The notes: generated by a model not told the origin, from the sequence alone. Numbered from the stretch's first letter, positions 19,345 to 28,636 are shown. The stretch: 64,000 nt of DNA from Pontiella sulfatireligans (GCF_900890705.1 NZ_CAAHFH010000002.1:1674001-1738000), one strand, 5' to 3'. Made by a program: numbers and translations.

Positions 19345-19408
19345 CTGCAAGCTTTATGCCATGCAGAAGGGGCTTTTAATAGCCCGCTTTTAAACATATT
19401 ATCTATTT

Positions 19409-19972
19409 ATGCAAAACAATGCCCCCTTTGGAACGCTGGTGCTGGCCAGTGCATCACCGCGCCGGCGCGAAATGCTCGCATCGCTTGGCCTGAGCTTCGA
19501 TGTGATTGTGCCGGAAATCGATGAAACGCCGCGCCCCGGCGAAGCGCCGCGCGCGTTTGTTGAGCGCATGGCGAAGGAAAAGGCCGAAACGGTACAGGAT
19601 GAGCGCATCGTGATTGCCGCCGACACCGTGGTGGTTCTTCAAAACCGCATCTTGGGCAAGCCTGCCGATGAGGCCCACGCCAGCGAAATGCTTTCAACCC
19701 TTTCCGGCGCCAGCCATGAGGTCATCACCGGAACCTGCATCCGGCAGGGGGGCCGCTTCGAGGTGTTTTCCGTCTCGACCGAAGTGGTTTTCCGGGAGTT
19801 GGAAAAAGCGGAGATTGAAGCCTACATTGCCACGGGCTGCCCGATGGACAAGGCCGGCGCCTATGCCATCCAAGGCGGTGCGGCGCACATGGTCCGCTCC
19901 ATAAACGGTTCGTACACCAACGTGGTTGGGCTGCCCTTGTGCGAGCTTTACGAGATGTTGATTTCCTTTTGA
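19409..19972 (+). CDS. maf: Maf-type nucleoside triphosphate pyrophosphatase (dTTP/UTPase)
   Basis: The protein has 187 residues, the usual Maf length. Conserved motifs are LVLASASPRRREML at the N-terminus, DETPRPGE, IVIAADTVVVL, GKPADEAHA and GCPMDKAGAYAIQG followed by NVVGLPLCEL. The family hydrolyses non-canonical and canonical nucleotides (YhdE-type dTTP/UTP) and affects division. A TTTTCCGGGAGTTGGAAAAA stretch within the gene resembles the small palindromes of this genome but codes for the conserved FRELEKAEIEAYI segment, so it may be chance. Confidence 0.92.
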   Translation: MQNNAPFGTLVLASASPRRREMLASLGLSFDVIVPEIDETPRPGEAPRAFVERMAKEKAETVQDERIVIAADTVVVLQNRILGKPADEAHASEMLSTLSGASHEVITGTCIRQGGRFEVFSVSTEVVFRELEKAEIEAYIATGCPMDKAGAYAIQGGAAHMVRSINGSYTNVVGLPLCELYEMLISF

Positions 19973-20024
19973 TTCGACCGGCTAAATACAGTACGTTGAC
20001 TACGTTTATTATGTAGAGGAACCC

Positions 20025-21539
20025 ATGCCCGCGAGTATCTCACCCAACGATATCCAGAATCTGCCAGCAACCGCAACACTTGCGACGGTGCCTTTTCTAG
20101 GCAATCTGGCGGGGGATTTGAGTCATTTGGCCTCGGATACAGTCATCATCACGATTTTATCGGCCACCACGCTGCTGCTCTTCGGTGTGCTTTGCCGCCT
20201 GCGGCAGCTGCGCATAGCGCTAGAACGGAAATCGGTGGCGCTGGAAAAAAGCGAACGCCACATCCGCCTGATGGGCGACAACCTGCCGAACGTGACGGTC
20301 TTCCAGCTGGAGCGCTCCGAGGAAGGGCATTTTTCTTTCAGTTATCTTAGCCATGGCTATGAACGCGCGCTGGGCTTCAGCCGCGACCTCGCGGTTGAGA
20401 ATGCCGAATATGTATTCGAAAACGTCTACGAAGCCGACATTCCCCTTTTGCAGGAAGCCTGCTTACGCGCCCAAAACAACCTCCAGCCCACGGGAATTGA
20501 GATCCGCGTACTGGACGTCACCGGCGAACTGAAATGGCTGCACATCAGCGCCGTGCCGCACCGCGAAAAAGAGTCCCTCGTCTGGGACGGCTTCATGCAG
20601 GACTTTTCCGTCACCAAACGGGCGGAAGATGCGTTGTTGGAGGAAAACCGCAACTTCCAGAATCTTTTTGAAACCATCGACGACTTCCTGCTGATTTGCG
20701 ACACAAACGGAAACCTCATCCACGCGAACCCATCGGTTGAAAAACGATTGGGCTATACCGGGGACGCACTGCGTTCCATGAGCATTTTCGAGCTCTATCC
20801 GGAGGATGCCCGTGCCGAGGCCTACCGGATGATCGCCCGCATGCAGAACGAACGGTCCGGCGGAAGCAACCTTCCGCTGCAAACCAACAACGGACGGACC
20901 ATCCCCGTTGAAATGAACATGTTCCAAGGCTCGTGGAAAAACAAAAAAGCCATCTTCGGCGTTGCGCGAGACGTAGCCAACCGGCAACGCACCGAAAACG
21001 CCCTGCGCGAATCGCAGCAGATGCTGCAGCTGATTATGGATACGATCCCAATGTCGGTCTTCTGGAAGGATAAAGACTCCGTCTATCTAGGGTGCAACCA
21101 GACGTTCATCGGCGAATGCGGACTCGAAAACGTCCAGGACGTTGTGGGCAAAAACCCGTTCGACCTGTTCAGCAAAACGCTGGCCGAAGGCGTGATTGCA
21201 CGCGACCAGCATGTAACCAGCTCCAACCAACCGCTGTTCAACTCGCAATATTCGCATACCCGCCCCGACGGCAGCATCGGATGGCGCAGCGCCACAATCA
21301 TCCCGTTGCGCAACGACACCGACGAGCCGTCCGGCGTACTTGGCGTCTGGCAGGACGTCACCGAACAAAACCTCGCCGAAGAACGCCTGAAAAGAACCCT
21401 CGAGGACATGGAGCGCTTCAACCAATTGATGCGGGGCCGCGAACGCCGCACGCTTGAGCTGAAAGAAGAAATCAACCGCCTGCTGACCGAACTTGAGCAA
21501 CCCAAAAAATACCGCACCACCACAGAAGACCTCTCATGA
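20025..21539 (+). CDS. membrane-anchored triple-PAS signalling protein
   Basis: The protein has 504 residues. A transmembrane helix lies at about 41-60 (VIITILSATTLLLFGVLCRL). PAS domains follow at about 85-200, 208-325 (LICDTNGNLIHANPSVEKRL, GYTGDALRSMSIFELYPEDA) and 335-455 (VFWKDKDSVYLGCNQTF, SHTRPDGSIGWRSA). The C-terminus is a coiled coil (MERFNQLMRGRERRTLELKE ... INRLLTEL), very like the tail of the next gene. There is no kinase, GGDEF or phosphatase domain, so it probably senses and passes a signal through the helix to the histidine kinase two genes on. Overlap with the next start is 4 bases (ATGA), so translation is coupled. Confidence 0.8.
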   Translation: MPASISPNDIQNLPATATLATVPFLGNLAGDLSHLASDTVIITILSATTLLLFGVLCRLRQLRIALERKSVALEKSERHIRLMGDNLPNVTVFQLERSEEGHFSFSYLSHGYERALGFSRDLAVENAEYVFENVYEADIPLLQEACLRAQNNLQPTGIEIRVLDVTGELKWLHISAVPHREKESLVWDGFMQDFSVTKRAEDALLEENRNFQNLFETIDDFLLICDTNGNLIHANPSVEKRLGYTGDALRSMSIFELYPEDARAEAYRMIARMQNERSGGSNLPLQTNNGRTIPVEMNMFQGSWKNKKAIFGVARDVANRQRTENALRESQQMLQLIMDTIPMSVFWKDKDSVYLGCNQTFIGECGLENVQDVVGKNPFDLFSKTLAEGVIARDQHVTSSNQPLFNSQYSHTRPDGSIGWRSATIIPLRNDTDEPSGVLGVWQDVTEQNLAEERLKRTLEDMERFNQLMRGRERRTLELKEEINRLLTELEQPKKYRTTTEDLS

Positions 21540-22429
21540 ATGCGAAACCGAAATCCCGGAAAAGGCCTTACGGCCCCTTTGCGCTGGCCGCCGGCGCGTA
21601 TGTCTGCGGCGTCGTGGCTTTTTCACTCTGGTCATACCAACAGCAAAAAAACGGCTTAATGGGACAAGCGGGCCGGTTGCTGACCAACGCCGCCTATGCG
21701 GCCGACGAACTGATCGGCAAGGACTATGCCGCGCAGCTGACGGCGCAGGATCTGAGCGGCACCGAAACGTACGCCGCCTGCCAGAAAAAACTTAACCGCT
21801 TGGCCAAAAAATCCGGATTAACCGGACTGGGCCAAGCCGTCAAACAATCCGGAGAAACCTACGCTCTGGTCTACGGCCACGGAAGCAGCGGAACGGTCAT
21901 AACCGAAATCAGATACCGCACCCCCCTCTCGCCAGGCTTGCGAAGCATGGTTCTTGAGCTGGCGGGGCAGCGGGCACAAGCCGAGACGGTACAGTCTTAC
22001 GACCATCCGGAATTTGGACGATTGCTCGCCTTCGTGCAGTACCGCCCCGTTGGCGGCGATTCGGGCCAAGTGCTTTTTGCCATTCAGGATGCAGGTCGCT
22101 TGAACAAGCTCCTGTTGGCCGCCGCCGTGCAAAAAAGCGTGGCCGGCGTATTTCTGCTGGTCATGATTTTCCCGCTCGTTGCATTGTACAACCGGACGAA
22201 AGGCAAGGCCGCAAAGAAGCTCGCCAAGCTCAACGCACTGCTGCAGTACGACGTCGAGACGCGCAAGCACCGCGAACACGAACTCAAGGACGCCATCGCC
22301 GATCTCGAGCGCTTCAACGCCGTAGCGGTCGGCCGGGAAGACCGGATCATCCAGCTCAAGGGCGAGGTCAATACCTTGCTGGAGCAGCTGAAGCAGGAAA
22401 AACGCTACAACGTCGATCACATTGAATAA
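21536..22429 (+). CDS. two-TM sensor-like protein with signalling helix
   Basis: The protein has 297 residues. A transmembrane helix at about 14-33, a periplasmic stretch of about 150 residues and a second helix at about 190-212 are followed by a cytoplasmic coiled coil. That coil (DLERFNAVAVGREDRIIQLK ... EVNTLLEQL) is the DLERFN-GRE-LK helix often found beside histidine kinases. The periplasmic part (AADELIGKDYAAQLTAQDLS, TPLSPGLRSMVL) is unrecognised but has the size of a single Cache-like sensor. It sits between the PAS protein and the hybrid kinase, 18 bases before the latter. It lacks any output domain. Confidence 0.7.
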   Translation: MNAKPKSRKRPYGPFALAAGAYVCGVVAFSLWSYQQQKNGLMGQAGRLLTNAAYAADELIGKDYAAQLTAQDLSGTETYAACQKKLNRLAKKSGLTGLGQAVKQSGETYALVYGHGSSGTVITEIRYRTPLSPGLRSMVLELAGQRAQAETVQSYDHPEFGRLLAFVQYRPVGGDSGQVLFAIQDAGRLNKLLLAAAVQKSVAGVFLLVMIFPLVALYNRTKGKAAKKLAKLNALLQYDVETRKHREHELKDAIADLERFNAVAVGREDRIIQLKGEVNTLLEQLKQEKRYNVDHIE

Positions 22430-22447
22430 CGGCTTGCGAAACGAATA

Positions 22448-24946
22448 ATGGATAAACAACCCAAACTCCAGACTCGACTGGCGCTCCTCTTCGCCGGCGG
22501 CGGCGCATTGAACGCGGCGGCACTTTCGGCCGCCCTCTATGGCTTGGAACTTGCAAGCGGCCCCCTTTTCCTCTCGTTCTCCGGGCTCTTTCTGCTGGCC
22601 TCTGCCGGAGCTGGCTATTGGGCCGGAAGCCTGGCCGGAAAGCGCTTCGAAAGCGAAAACATCGAGCGCAACCAAGAAATGCACGACCAGGTCGAAACCG
22701 TTCAGCAGCTGATGAAGGCCAACGAATTTCTCGAAACCGAGGCGGTCGATCTCAAAAAGCACCGCAAAGCGCTGCTGAGCATCATGGAAGATGCCGAACG
22801 CTACAACGAAGAGCTCAAGCACGAGATTGCCGAACGCAAACGCGCCGAAGCCGAAGCCGCCCGGGCCCGCAACAACATGGAGCTCATCCTCCACGGCGGC
22901 GACCTGGGCTACTGGGACTGGGACATCCTCGGAAAAACCCATGCCTGCAACTCCCGCTTCGCCGCCCTCCTCGGCTACCGCATCGAAGACTTCCCCGCCG
23001 ACTTGGACTGGCGGAAAGAACACATCCATCCCGACGACATAGAGGCGGTCAACCGGAACCTCGCCCAGCATTTCGAAGGAAAAAACGAAATCTACACCTG
23101 CGAATACCGCCTGCGACGCGGCGAAGACGAGTGGATCTGGCTGTTCGACCGCGGCCGGGTGATTGACTGGGACGCCAACCAAAAGCCGGCGCGCATGGTC
23201 GGAACCCTGCTCGAAACCACCGACCGCAAAGAATACGAGCTTGAAATGACGGAGGCCAACCATCTGCTCGACAAGCGCAGCCGCGAGCTGGAGGAAAACC
23301 AGCATATCATCATGGGCATGATGGAAGACGCCAACGACGCGCGCGACAGCCTGGAGCAGGCCAACCGCCAGCTCTTGGTGGCCCGCGAAAAGGCCGAGCA
23401 GGCCACGCGCGCCAAATCCGACTTCCTCGCCAGCATGAGCCACGAGATCCGCACCCCCATGAACGGCATCATCGGAACGGCCAGCCTGCTTAGCGACTCC
23501 TCCCTCACCCCGGAGCAGGCCGAATACATCCGCATCGTCCAAACCTCGAGCGACGCCCTGCTGACCCTGCTCAACGACATCCTCGATTTTTCAAAAATCG
23601 AAGCCGGCAAGCTCAACCTCGAGCAACGGCCCTTCGATCTGCGCGAAACCTGCGAACACATCACCGAGCTGCTCACACCCACCGCCTTAGAGAAGGGCAT
23701 CGACCTGATTCTGCGCTATTCCCCCTCCACGCCCGCGCAGGTCGTCGGCGATGCCGGCCGGATCCGCCAAGTGCTGATGAACCTGGCCAGCAACGCGCTG
23801 AAGTTCACCCGCGAGGGCTACGTCTACATCAACATCGAGGCCGTTGCCGGCACGGAAGAAGAAACCAGCATCAACTTCAGCATCACCGACACCGGCATTG
23901 GCGTCTCCCGCGAGGAGTTGCCGCTGCTGTTCCAGAAGTTTTCACAAGGCGACTCCTCCACCACGCGCGAGTATGGCGGCACTGGGCTGGGCCTAGCCAT
24001 TTGCAAACAGCTCGTCAACCTGATGGGCGGGAAAATCGGGATGGAAAGCGAGCTCGGCAAAGGCTCCTCGTTCTGGTTCCGCCTCAACATGCCGGTGGCG
24101 AAAAGCGCCAAGCCCGCGACGATCGATCAAGCCCTCTTTAAAGGCGAAAGCGTGCTCGTAGTCGATGAAAAAAGGCTCATGGGACTGGCACTGGCCGAGT
24201 GGCTCAACTGCTGGGGGCTCCAAGCCGAAACCTGCTCCTCCACAGAAGCCGCCGCCAAAAAAATCCGCAACAACGGATTCCGCATGGTATTTATTGAGGA
24301 ATACCTCGCCTACGACAACGACAACCCCTTCTTCAACAATCCCGAATTCGAAACCCTCACCCTGTTCATCATCTGCTCCATCACCAACCGCGACTTCCGG
24401 TCGCTCGACCGGGCCGGACTCGCCACCAATTTGGTCAAACCCATTCGGCTGAGCAATCTGCTGGGCAAAACCGCAAAAGCGCTCGGCTATTCCGCTCCCA
24501 TGCTGACCGCCGACAAAGAACCCGACGCGCCCGCGGTGGAATCCTCCGAAATCGCTTCTTTCGGCACGCGCCGCATTCTGGTTGCAGAAGACAACCTCGT
24601 GAACCAAACCGTCGCCAAACGCATCCTTGTTAAAGGCGGGTTCGAGGTGGAGGTGGCCGAAAACGGCGAGCAGGCCTTGCGCAAAGTCACCGAAAGCGGC
24701 ATGCACTACGACTTTGTGTTCATGGATTGCCAGATGCCGCGCATGGACGGCTATGAAGCCTCGCGCCGCATCCGCGAATATGAGCGGGAACACGGCCAAG
24801 GCTCCCGCATTCCGATTGTTGCCCTCACGGCCAACGCCATGCAGGGCGACCGCGAAAAATGCCTGGACGCCGGCATGGACGACTACATCCCCAAGCCGGT
24901 CAAAAAGGAAGCCCTCTTCGACATGCTCCATCACCATCTTGGATAG
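22448..24946 (+). CDS. hybrid sensor histidine kinase
   Basis: The protein has 832 residues. Two hydrophobic segments lie in about 10-60, followed by a coiled coil with MEDAERYNEELKHEI. A PAS domain (about 140-265, GDLGYWDWDI) follows. The HisKA H-box is SHEIRTPMNGIIG with His332. The HATPase has NLASNALKFT, DTGIGVSREELP and GGTGLGLAI. The first receiver-like domain (about 570-685) is degenerate, with Glu-Glu (MVFIEEYL) where the acceptor Asp should be. The second receiver (about 708-830) has FMDCQMPRMDGYEAS with Asp760 and the late Lys in IPKPV. It autophosphorylates and passes phosphate to its own receiver. An output regulator is not in the window. It is the third gene of the PAS/sensor operon. 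Confidence 0.9.
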   Translation: MDKQPKLQTRLALLFAGGGALNAAALSAALYGLELASGPLFLSFSGLFLLASAGAGYWAGSLAGKRFESENIERNQEMHDQVETVQQLMKANEFLETEAVDLKKHRKALLSIMEDAERYNEELKHEIAERKRAEAEAARARNNMELILHGGDLGYWDWDILGKTHACNSRFAALLGYRIEDFPADLDWRKEHIHPDDIEAVNRNLAQHFEGKNEIYTCEYRLRRGEDEWIWLFDRGRVIDWDANQKPARMVGTLLETTDRKEYELEMTEANHLLDKRSRELEENQHIIMGMMEDANDARDSLEQANRQLLVAREKAEQATRAKSDFLASMSHEIRTPMNGIIGTASLLSDSSLTPEQAEYIRIVQTSSDALLTLLNDILDFSKIEAGKLNLEQRPFDLRETCEHITELLTPTALEKGIDLILRYSPSTPAQVVGDAGRIRQVLMNLASNALKFTREGYVYINIEAVAGTEEETSINFSITDTGIGVSREELPLLFQKFSQGDSSTTREYGGTGLGLAICKQLVNLMGGKIGMESELGKGSSFWFRLNMPVAKSAKPATIDQALFKGESVLVVDEKRLMGLALAEWLNCWGLQAETCSSTEAAAKKIRNNGFRMVFIEEYLAYDNDNPFFNNPEFETLTLFIICSITNRDFRSLDRAGLATNLVKPIRLSNLLGKTAKALGYSAPMLTADKEPDAPAVESSEIASFGTRRILVAEDNLVNQTVAKRILVKGGFEVEVAENGEQALRKVTESGMHYDFVFMDCQMPRMDGYEASRRIREYEREHGQGSRIPIVALTANAMQGDREKCLDAGMDDYIPKPVKKEALFDMLHHHLG

Positions 24947-24972
24947 CTTCAGCCACAAAAAGGAGAACCGCC

Positions 24973-25293
24973 ATGTTCATTGTCCATGTTTTCATTCATG
25001 TCAAACCTGCATGCATTGAGAAATTCAAGGTGGCCACGCTCGCAAATGTAAGAGCAAGCATTCAGGAGCAGGGCATCGCCCGCTTTGATTTTTTGGAGCA
25101 GGAAGACCACCCCGGCCGCTTTGTTTTGGTGGAGGTCTACCGCACCCCGGAAGATGCGGCCAATCATAAGCTTACACCACACTATCAGGTATGGCGCGAT
25201 GCCGTGGAACACATGATGCAGGAACCGCGCTCCAGCATAAAATGCGCAAACATTGCCCCGGACGACTCCGGATGGGGCGCTTTTTTGGGCTGA
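24973..25293 (+). CDS. antibiotic biosynthesis monooxygenase (ABM) family protein
   Basis: The protein has 106 residues starting at ATG 24973, with AAGGAG upstream. The family layout is a ferredoxin-like barrel beginning MFIVHVFIHVKPACIEKF and containing GIARFDFLEQEDHPGRFVLV, then HKLTPHYQVWRD. It resembles YgiN/LsrG-type small monooxygenases or isomerases that act on quinols or autoinducer-2 phosphate; the substrate cannot be chosen. It follows the kinase gene by 27 bases. Confidence 0.75.
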   Translation: MFIVHVFIHVKPACIEKFKVATLANVRASIQEQGIARFDFLEQEDHPGRFVLVEVYRTPEDAANHKLTPHYQVWRDAVEHMMQEPRSSIKCANIAPDDSGWGAFLG

Positions 25294-25355
25294 CGACAAT
25301 TTTTTTATTTTTCGCGCCCTAAAGAACGGCATAAAGTTTGCTTAAACATGAAGGC

Positions 25356-26166
25356 ATGACGGGGAAAAGATACAGCATTCTGCATCTGCCATTTATGTCG
25401 TTTTTTTTCGAAGCGGCTTTATCGGGAAGTCGGACGCAACTGGAAGGGGGCCAACCTGTGCTACCTCTTCCTGCTGCTGGCCATTTGCTGCGTCCCCCCC
25501 TCCTTGAATCTGCGCAAAAAGTTCCTGACGCATCTGGATGCAAAAGAACTGCAGCTGCTTAACCAGATTCCCGAGATCCACATCAAAAACGGAACCGTCC
25601 TGTTCGACCAAAAGCAACCCTACTACATCCGTCGCGCCGACGGCTCGCCGATGGCCATCATCGACACCACCGGCAGCATGAACTACATCGACGACGAGGC
25701 AAACATGCTCCTGACTGAAACCAAACTGATCGTTCGGCGGGGCGCAAAATACTTCAATACGCTGGATCTCGCCCAAGTTGAAGAATTCACGATCAACAAA
25801 TTCATCATCAGCAATTGGCTGCAAACCTCCAAGCAGACCATCGCGCCGGTCAGCTACGGCCTCTTCCTGATGCTTTCCTGCATATTCTTTTGCTGCTGCT
25901 GGCCATTGTCGGGCTGGTGGTTCCGCCGCCATCCACGCATCGCCACCGCGGCTGTAACGCCTGCCGAGATCCTCATCACCGTTTCCTGCGCCGCAGGCAT
26001 CGCCGCGCCCAACATCTCCTACCTGCTTCTTTCCACGCTCTACCTACTGATCGGCATCCTCTCCTGCAAAGGAACCTCCGCCAAACAGGACAAGTTGAAC
26101 AAACCCAATCTCCTCGCCGTCTTGGAAGAAGATCTCCACGAAGACGCGCACTCGCACGCGACTTAA
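25356..26166 (+). pseudogene. DUF1189 membrane protein with frameshift at a T8 run
   Basis: The start MTGKRYSILHLPFMSFF is in one frame, and the rest (KRLYREVGRNWKGANLCYLF, LLAICCVPPSLNLRKKFLTH and onward) is in another. The switch falls on eight consecutive T at 25401-25408; seven T would restore one frame. The downstream part carries the DUF1189 core: IPEIHIKNG, PYYIRRADGSPMAIIDTTG, LLTETKLIVRR and a C-terminal TM pair (ISYLLLSTLYLLIGIL). DUF1189 proteins are inner-membrane proteins of unknown role, about 250 residues, with four or more helices. A second possible disturbance is near 25880-25920, where an adjacent frame reads ILLLLLAIVGLVV. The cause may be sequencing error, phase variation or true decay. 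Confidence 0.7.
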
Positions 26167-26177
26167 ACAAATCGGCG

Positions 26178-27629
26178 TTATTGGCAGCCGAGATAGATCG
26201 TGCGTTTCTGGAGATAGCCCTCGATGCCGTGGACGCCGTCCTCCCCGCCAAGGCCGCTGCGCTTATGTCCGCTGTGATAGCCTTGGATATAGCCAACAAT
26301 GCCCTTGTTGATGAAGATGGTGCCCACCTGCAAATGGCCGACCGCGTGCATGAATTTTCGGTAGTCGCGGGTCCAGAGATAAGCAGAAAGCCCGTCCTCC
26401 CGCGCATTGGCAATCTCGAGCGCCTCTTCATAGCTTGAAATCTTAACGATCGGCATCACCGGTCCAAAGATTTCCTCCTTCACCGCGGTGGAATCCTTGG
26501 TCGCGTTCAGCAGCACGGTGGGTTCGTACCAGTTGCCCTTCTCGAACTCCGGACCTTCCGGCCGCCGGCCGCCGCACGCCAGCGTCGCGCCTTCAGCCAC
26601 CGTCTTCTTCACGATATCGTCGATTCGCGCCAATCCGCCCGCAGTCGTGCTCGGACCCATCCCGATGTTCTTCATCGGATCGCCCACCTTGATTCCCTTG
26701 ATGCGGGCCAAGACTTTTTCGGTGAACTCGTCCGCAACCTTTTCATGAACCAGCACCACCTCGTTGCAAATGCAGACCTGGCCGCAGTTCGCAAAGCGCG
26801 CCACCACAGCCGCCTCCACCGCCTTGTCCAGATCCGCATCGTCAAGCACGATGAACGGCGCCTTGCCGCCCAGCTCAAGGGAAAGCGCGGTCACGTTCTC
26901 GGCCGCCGACGCACAGATCGCCTGGCCGGCGCGGATGCTGCCGGTCACGGAAACCAGTTTCGTAATCGGGCTCGCGACCAACGCCGCTCCGATTTCCGCC
27001 CCCGTGCCGATCACCATGTTCACCACGCCTTTCGGGAGGCCGGCCTCGTCCACCAGCCGGCAGAACTCGGATGCCGTTACGGGCGTAGCCTCGTGCGGCT
27101 TAAGCACCATGGTGTTTCCGGTCACCAACGCGGGCCCGAGCTTGCGCCCGATCAGCGCCAGCGGATAGTTGAATGCACAGAGACCGACGGTCACGCCGTA
27201 CGGAACCTTATAAATCATCAATTGTTCGTTTGGCTGGTCCGACGGAAAAATCTGCCCCTCAATCCGGCGCGCCGCCTCGGCGCTGTAGGTCATGTAGCGA
27301 ATCGTGTCGTCCACCTCGAACCGCGCCTCGTCGAGCGTCTTGCCCTGCTCCATCACGAGCAGCTTGGCGAAATGCTCCTTTTCCGCCTTCAGCCGGTCGG
27401 CAAGCTCATAAATATAGTTCGCGCGTTCAACCGGTGGCAGATCCTGCCAATCCTGCTGCGCCGCCTGCGAGGTTTCCAGCGCCTGCTGCGCCTGCTCGAC
27501 CGAGCAGTTCGGCACTGCCGCCCACACTTCGCCGGTGGCAGGATTCTCTACCTGAATACGGTCTGAATGGTCGGCGCCAATCCATTCGCCGTTAATGTAG
27601 CAGGGATAAAATTTAGGTTCGCTCATCAT
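26178..27629 (-). CDS. AldA-like aldehyde dehydrogenase (lactaldehyde/glycolaldehyde type)
   Basis: The protein has 483 residues, full length for the family. The NAD fold has YGVTVGLCAFNYPLALIGRK, VLKPHEATP and GSIRAGQAI. The catalytic residues are Glu in LELGGKAPF and Cys in NCGQVCICNE. The C-terminal stretch (FINKGIVGYIQGYHSGHKRS, then GLGGEDGVHG) is close to E. coli AldA in form (QGFHAGWRKSGIGGADGKHG). It should oxidise lactaldehyde or glycolaldehyde with NAD, as in fucose/rhamnose breakdown. The substrate call rests on this likeness and on a class II aldolase 30 kb away. It ends 11 bases from the DUF1189 stop and follows the enoyl-CoA hydratase remnant by 27 bases. Confidence 0.85.
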   Translation of the reverse strand: MMSEPKFYPCYINGEWIGADHSDRIQVENPATGEVWAAVPNCSVEQAQQALETSQAAQQDWQDLPPVERANYIYELADRLKAEKEHFAKLLVMEQGKTLDEARFEVDDTIRYMTYSAEAARRIEGQIFPSDQPNEQLMIYKVPYGVTVGLCAFNYPLALIGRKLGPALVTGNTMVLKPHEATPVTASEFCRLVDEAGLPKGVVNMVIGTGAEIGAALVASPITKLVSVTGSIRAGQAICASAAENVTALSLELGGKAPFIVLDDADLDKAVEAAVVARFANCGQVCICNEVVLVHEKVADEFTEKVLARIKGIKVGDPMKNIGMGPSTTAGGLARIDDIVKKTVAEGATLACGGRRPEGPEFEKGNWYEPTVLLNATKDSTAVKEEIFGPVMPIVKISSYEEALEIANAREDGLSAYLWTRDYRKFMHAVGHLQVGTIFINKGIVGYIQGYHSGHKRSGLGGEDGVHGIEGYLQKRTIYLGCQ

Positions 27630-27656
27630 TATTCCTCCATCGGTTTCAATTTTCCC

Positions 27657-27845
27657 TCAGCGGCCGCGATACATCGGCGCGCGTTTTTCCACGAAAGCAC
27701 GGAACCCTTCCGCTCCGTCCTCCGTATCATACAACCCATCCACCAACCGCGCCTCCAGCGCCAGCCCATCGGCCAACGGCTTTTCAATACCTTCCCGAAT
27801 GCCCTTCTTCAGCGCCGCCTTCGCGGAATAAATCACATCACTCAT
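27657..27845 (-). pseudogene. C-terminal remnant of an enoyl-CoA hydratase/isomerase
   Basis: This 62-codon frame reads ALKKGIREG, then LEARLVDGLYDTEDGAEGFR and AFVEKRAPMYRGR. That is the terminal helix region of crotonases (E..L...L..T.D..EG..AF.EKR.P.F.G). The oxyanion-hole and catalytic parts are missing. Its ATG overlaps the IclR stop as ATGA, so it may still be translated by coupling. It looks like the end product of a deletion that fused the regulator to the tail of the gene. Confidence 0.75.
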
Positions 27846-28618
27846 CCGAAAACCCCCAGATTGCGGTTAATCTCCCCCGCGCAAATCAAAGTAGCCTTAA
27901 GATAGTTCCGCTGCTTCTGGGCCGCATCCTTCACGCTGTCCAAATAGGACACCGCGAGAACCGCCGCGGTTCCCGAACCGTCCACGCCCACCGGAATGGC
28001 AATGTCCGCCACGCCCTCGGTAAGCTCGCTCTTGCCGAATAGAAAGCCGTTGGCCCGACCCTGTTCAATGTCGGCGCGGATCTGTTTTTGGGCCGCCTTG
28101 GCCAGCCGCGAAAATTCAGGATCGTCTTCAAGCAGTTGATCCGCCGCTTCTTCGGCCATGCGAGACAACAGCACCTTGCCGGAAGCCGTCCGGCTCATCG
28201 GCAGCGTCGCCCCCTCGCCCACCGAGAGGCAGACCCGGCGCGCCGGCATCCGCTCCATCATAACAATCAGCGACGCCCCATGCTGGAAACTCAAGTGGCA
28301 CGATTGCCCGATCTCTTCCGCCAGCGCCTCCATCGGCACATGCGCGGCTTTGCGAAGCATCGTTGCCGTATGCTGGCGATGCCCCAATTCAAACAGGCGC
28401 AGCGTGATGCGGAACCCGCCCCCCTCGTCTTTCGCAATATAATCCCGATCTTCCAGGCAGGCCATCATTCGATACAGCTCGCTCTGGTTCCGCCCAAGCG
28501 CGTGGGCAATCTCCGAAAGCGTACGCCCTTCCCGTTCCCCGGAAAGATATTCCAGAATATCCAGCCCTTTTTCCAGCGCCGGCGCCTGATAGCCCGTTTT
28601 ATTTTTCGACTTTTCCAT
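27842..28618 (-). CDS. IclR-family transcriptional regulator
   Basis: The protein has 258 residues. An N-terminal winged helix (ALEKGLDILEYLSGEREGRT, LSEIAHALGRNQSELYRMMA) is followed by the IclR effector domain (FELGHRQHT, GQSCHLSFQHGASLIVM, LPMSRTASGKVLLSRM, GVADIAIPVGVDGSGTAAVL). The family binds small carboxylates or aromatic/sugar-derived acids. It is divergent from the chimeric gene at 28810. Two similar 21-base motifs, one before each gene, are candidate operators. Downstream lie the hydratase remnant and the AldA-like gene, its likely regulon. Confidence 0.9.
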   Translation of the reverse strand: MEKSKNKTGYQAPALEKGLDILEYLSGEREGRTLSEIAHALGRNQSELYRMMACLEDRDYIAKDEGGGFRITLRLFELGHRQHTATMLRKAAHVPMEALAEEIGQSCHLSFQHGASLIVMMERMPARRVCLSVGEGATLPMSRTASGKVLLSRMAEEAADQLLEDDPEFSRLAKAAQKQIRADIEQGRANGFLFGKSELTEGVADIAIPVGVDGSGTAAVLAVSYLDSVKDAAQKQRNYLKATLICAGEINRNLGVFG

Positions 28619-28636
28619 AGGTGGCTTGTGAATCCC

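Noticed and set aside
19789..19808. TTTTCCGGGAGTTGGAAAAA in maf as another TTCCA/TGGAA repeat
   Set aside because: It encodes a segment conserved in the Maf family, so there is no sign of insertion; likely coincidence.
21818..23542. 574-codon minus-strand frame across the sensor operon
   Set aside because: It spans the junction of two well-supported plus-strand genes and shows no domain or ribosome binding site.
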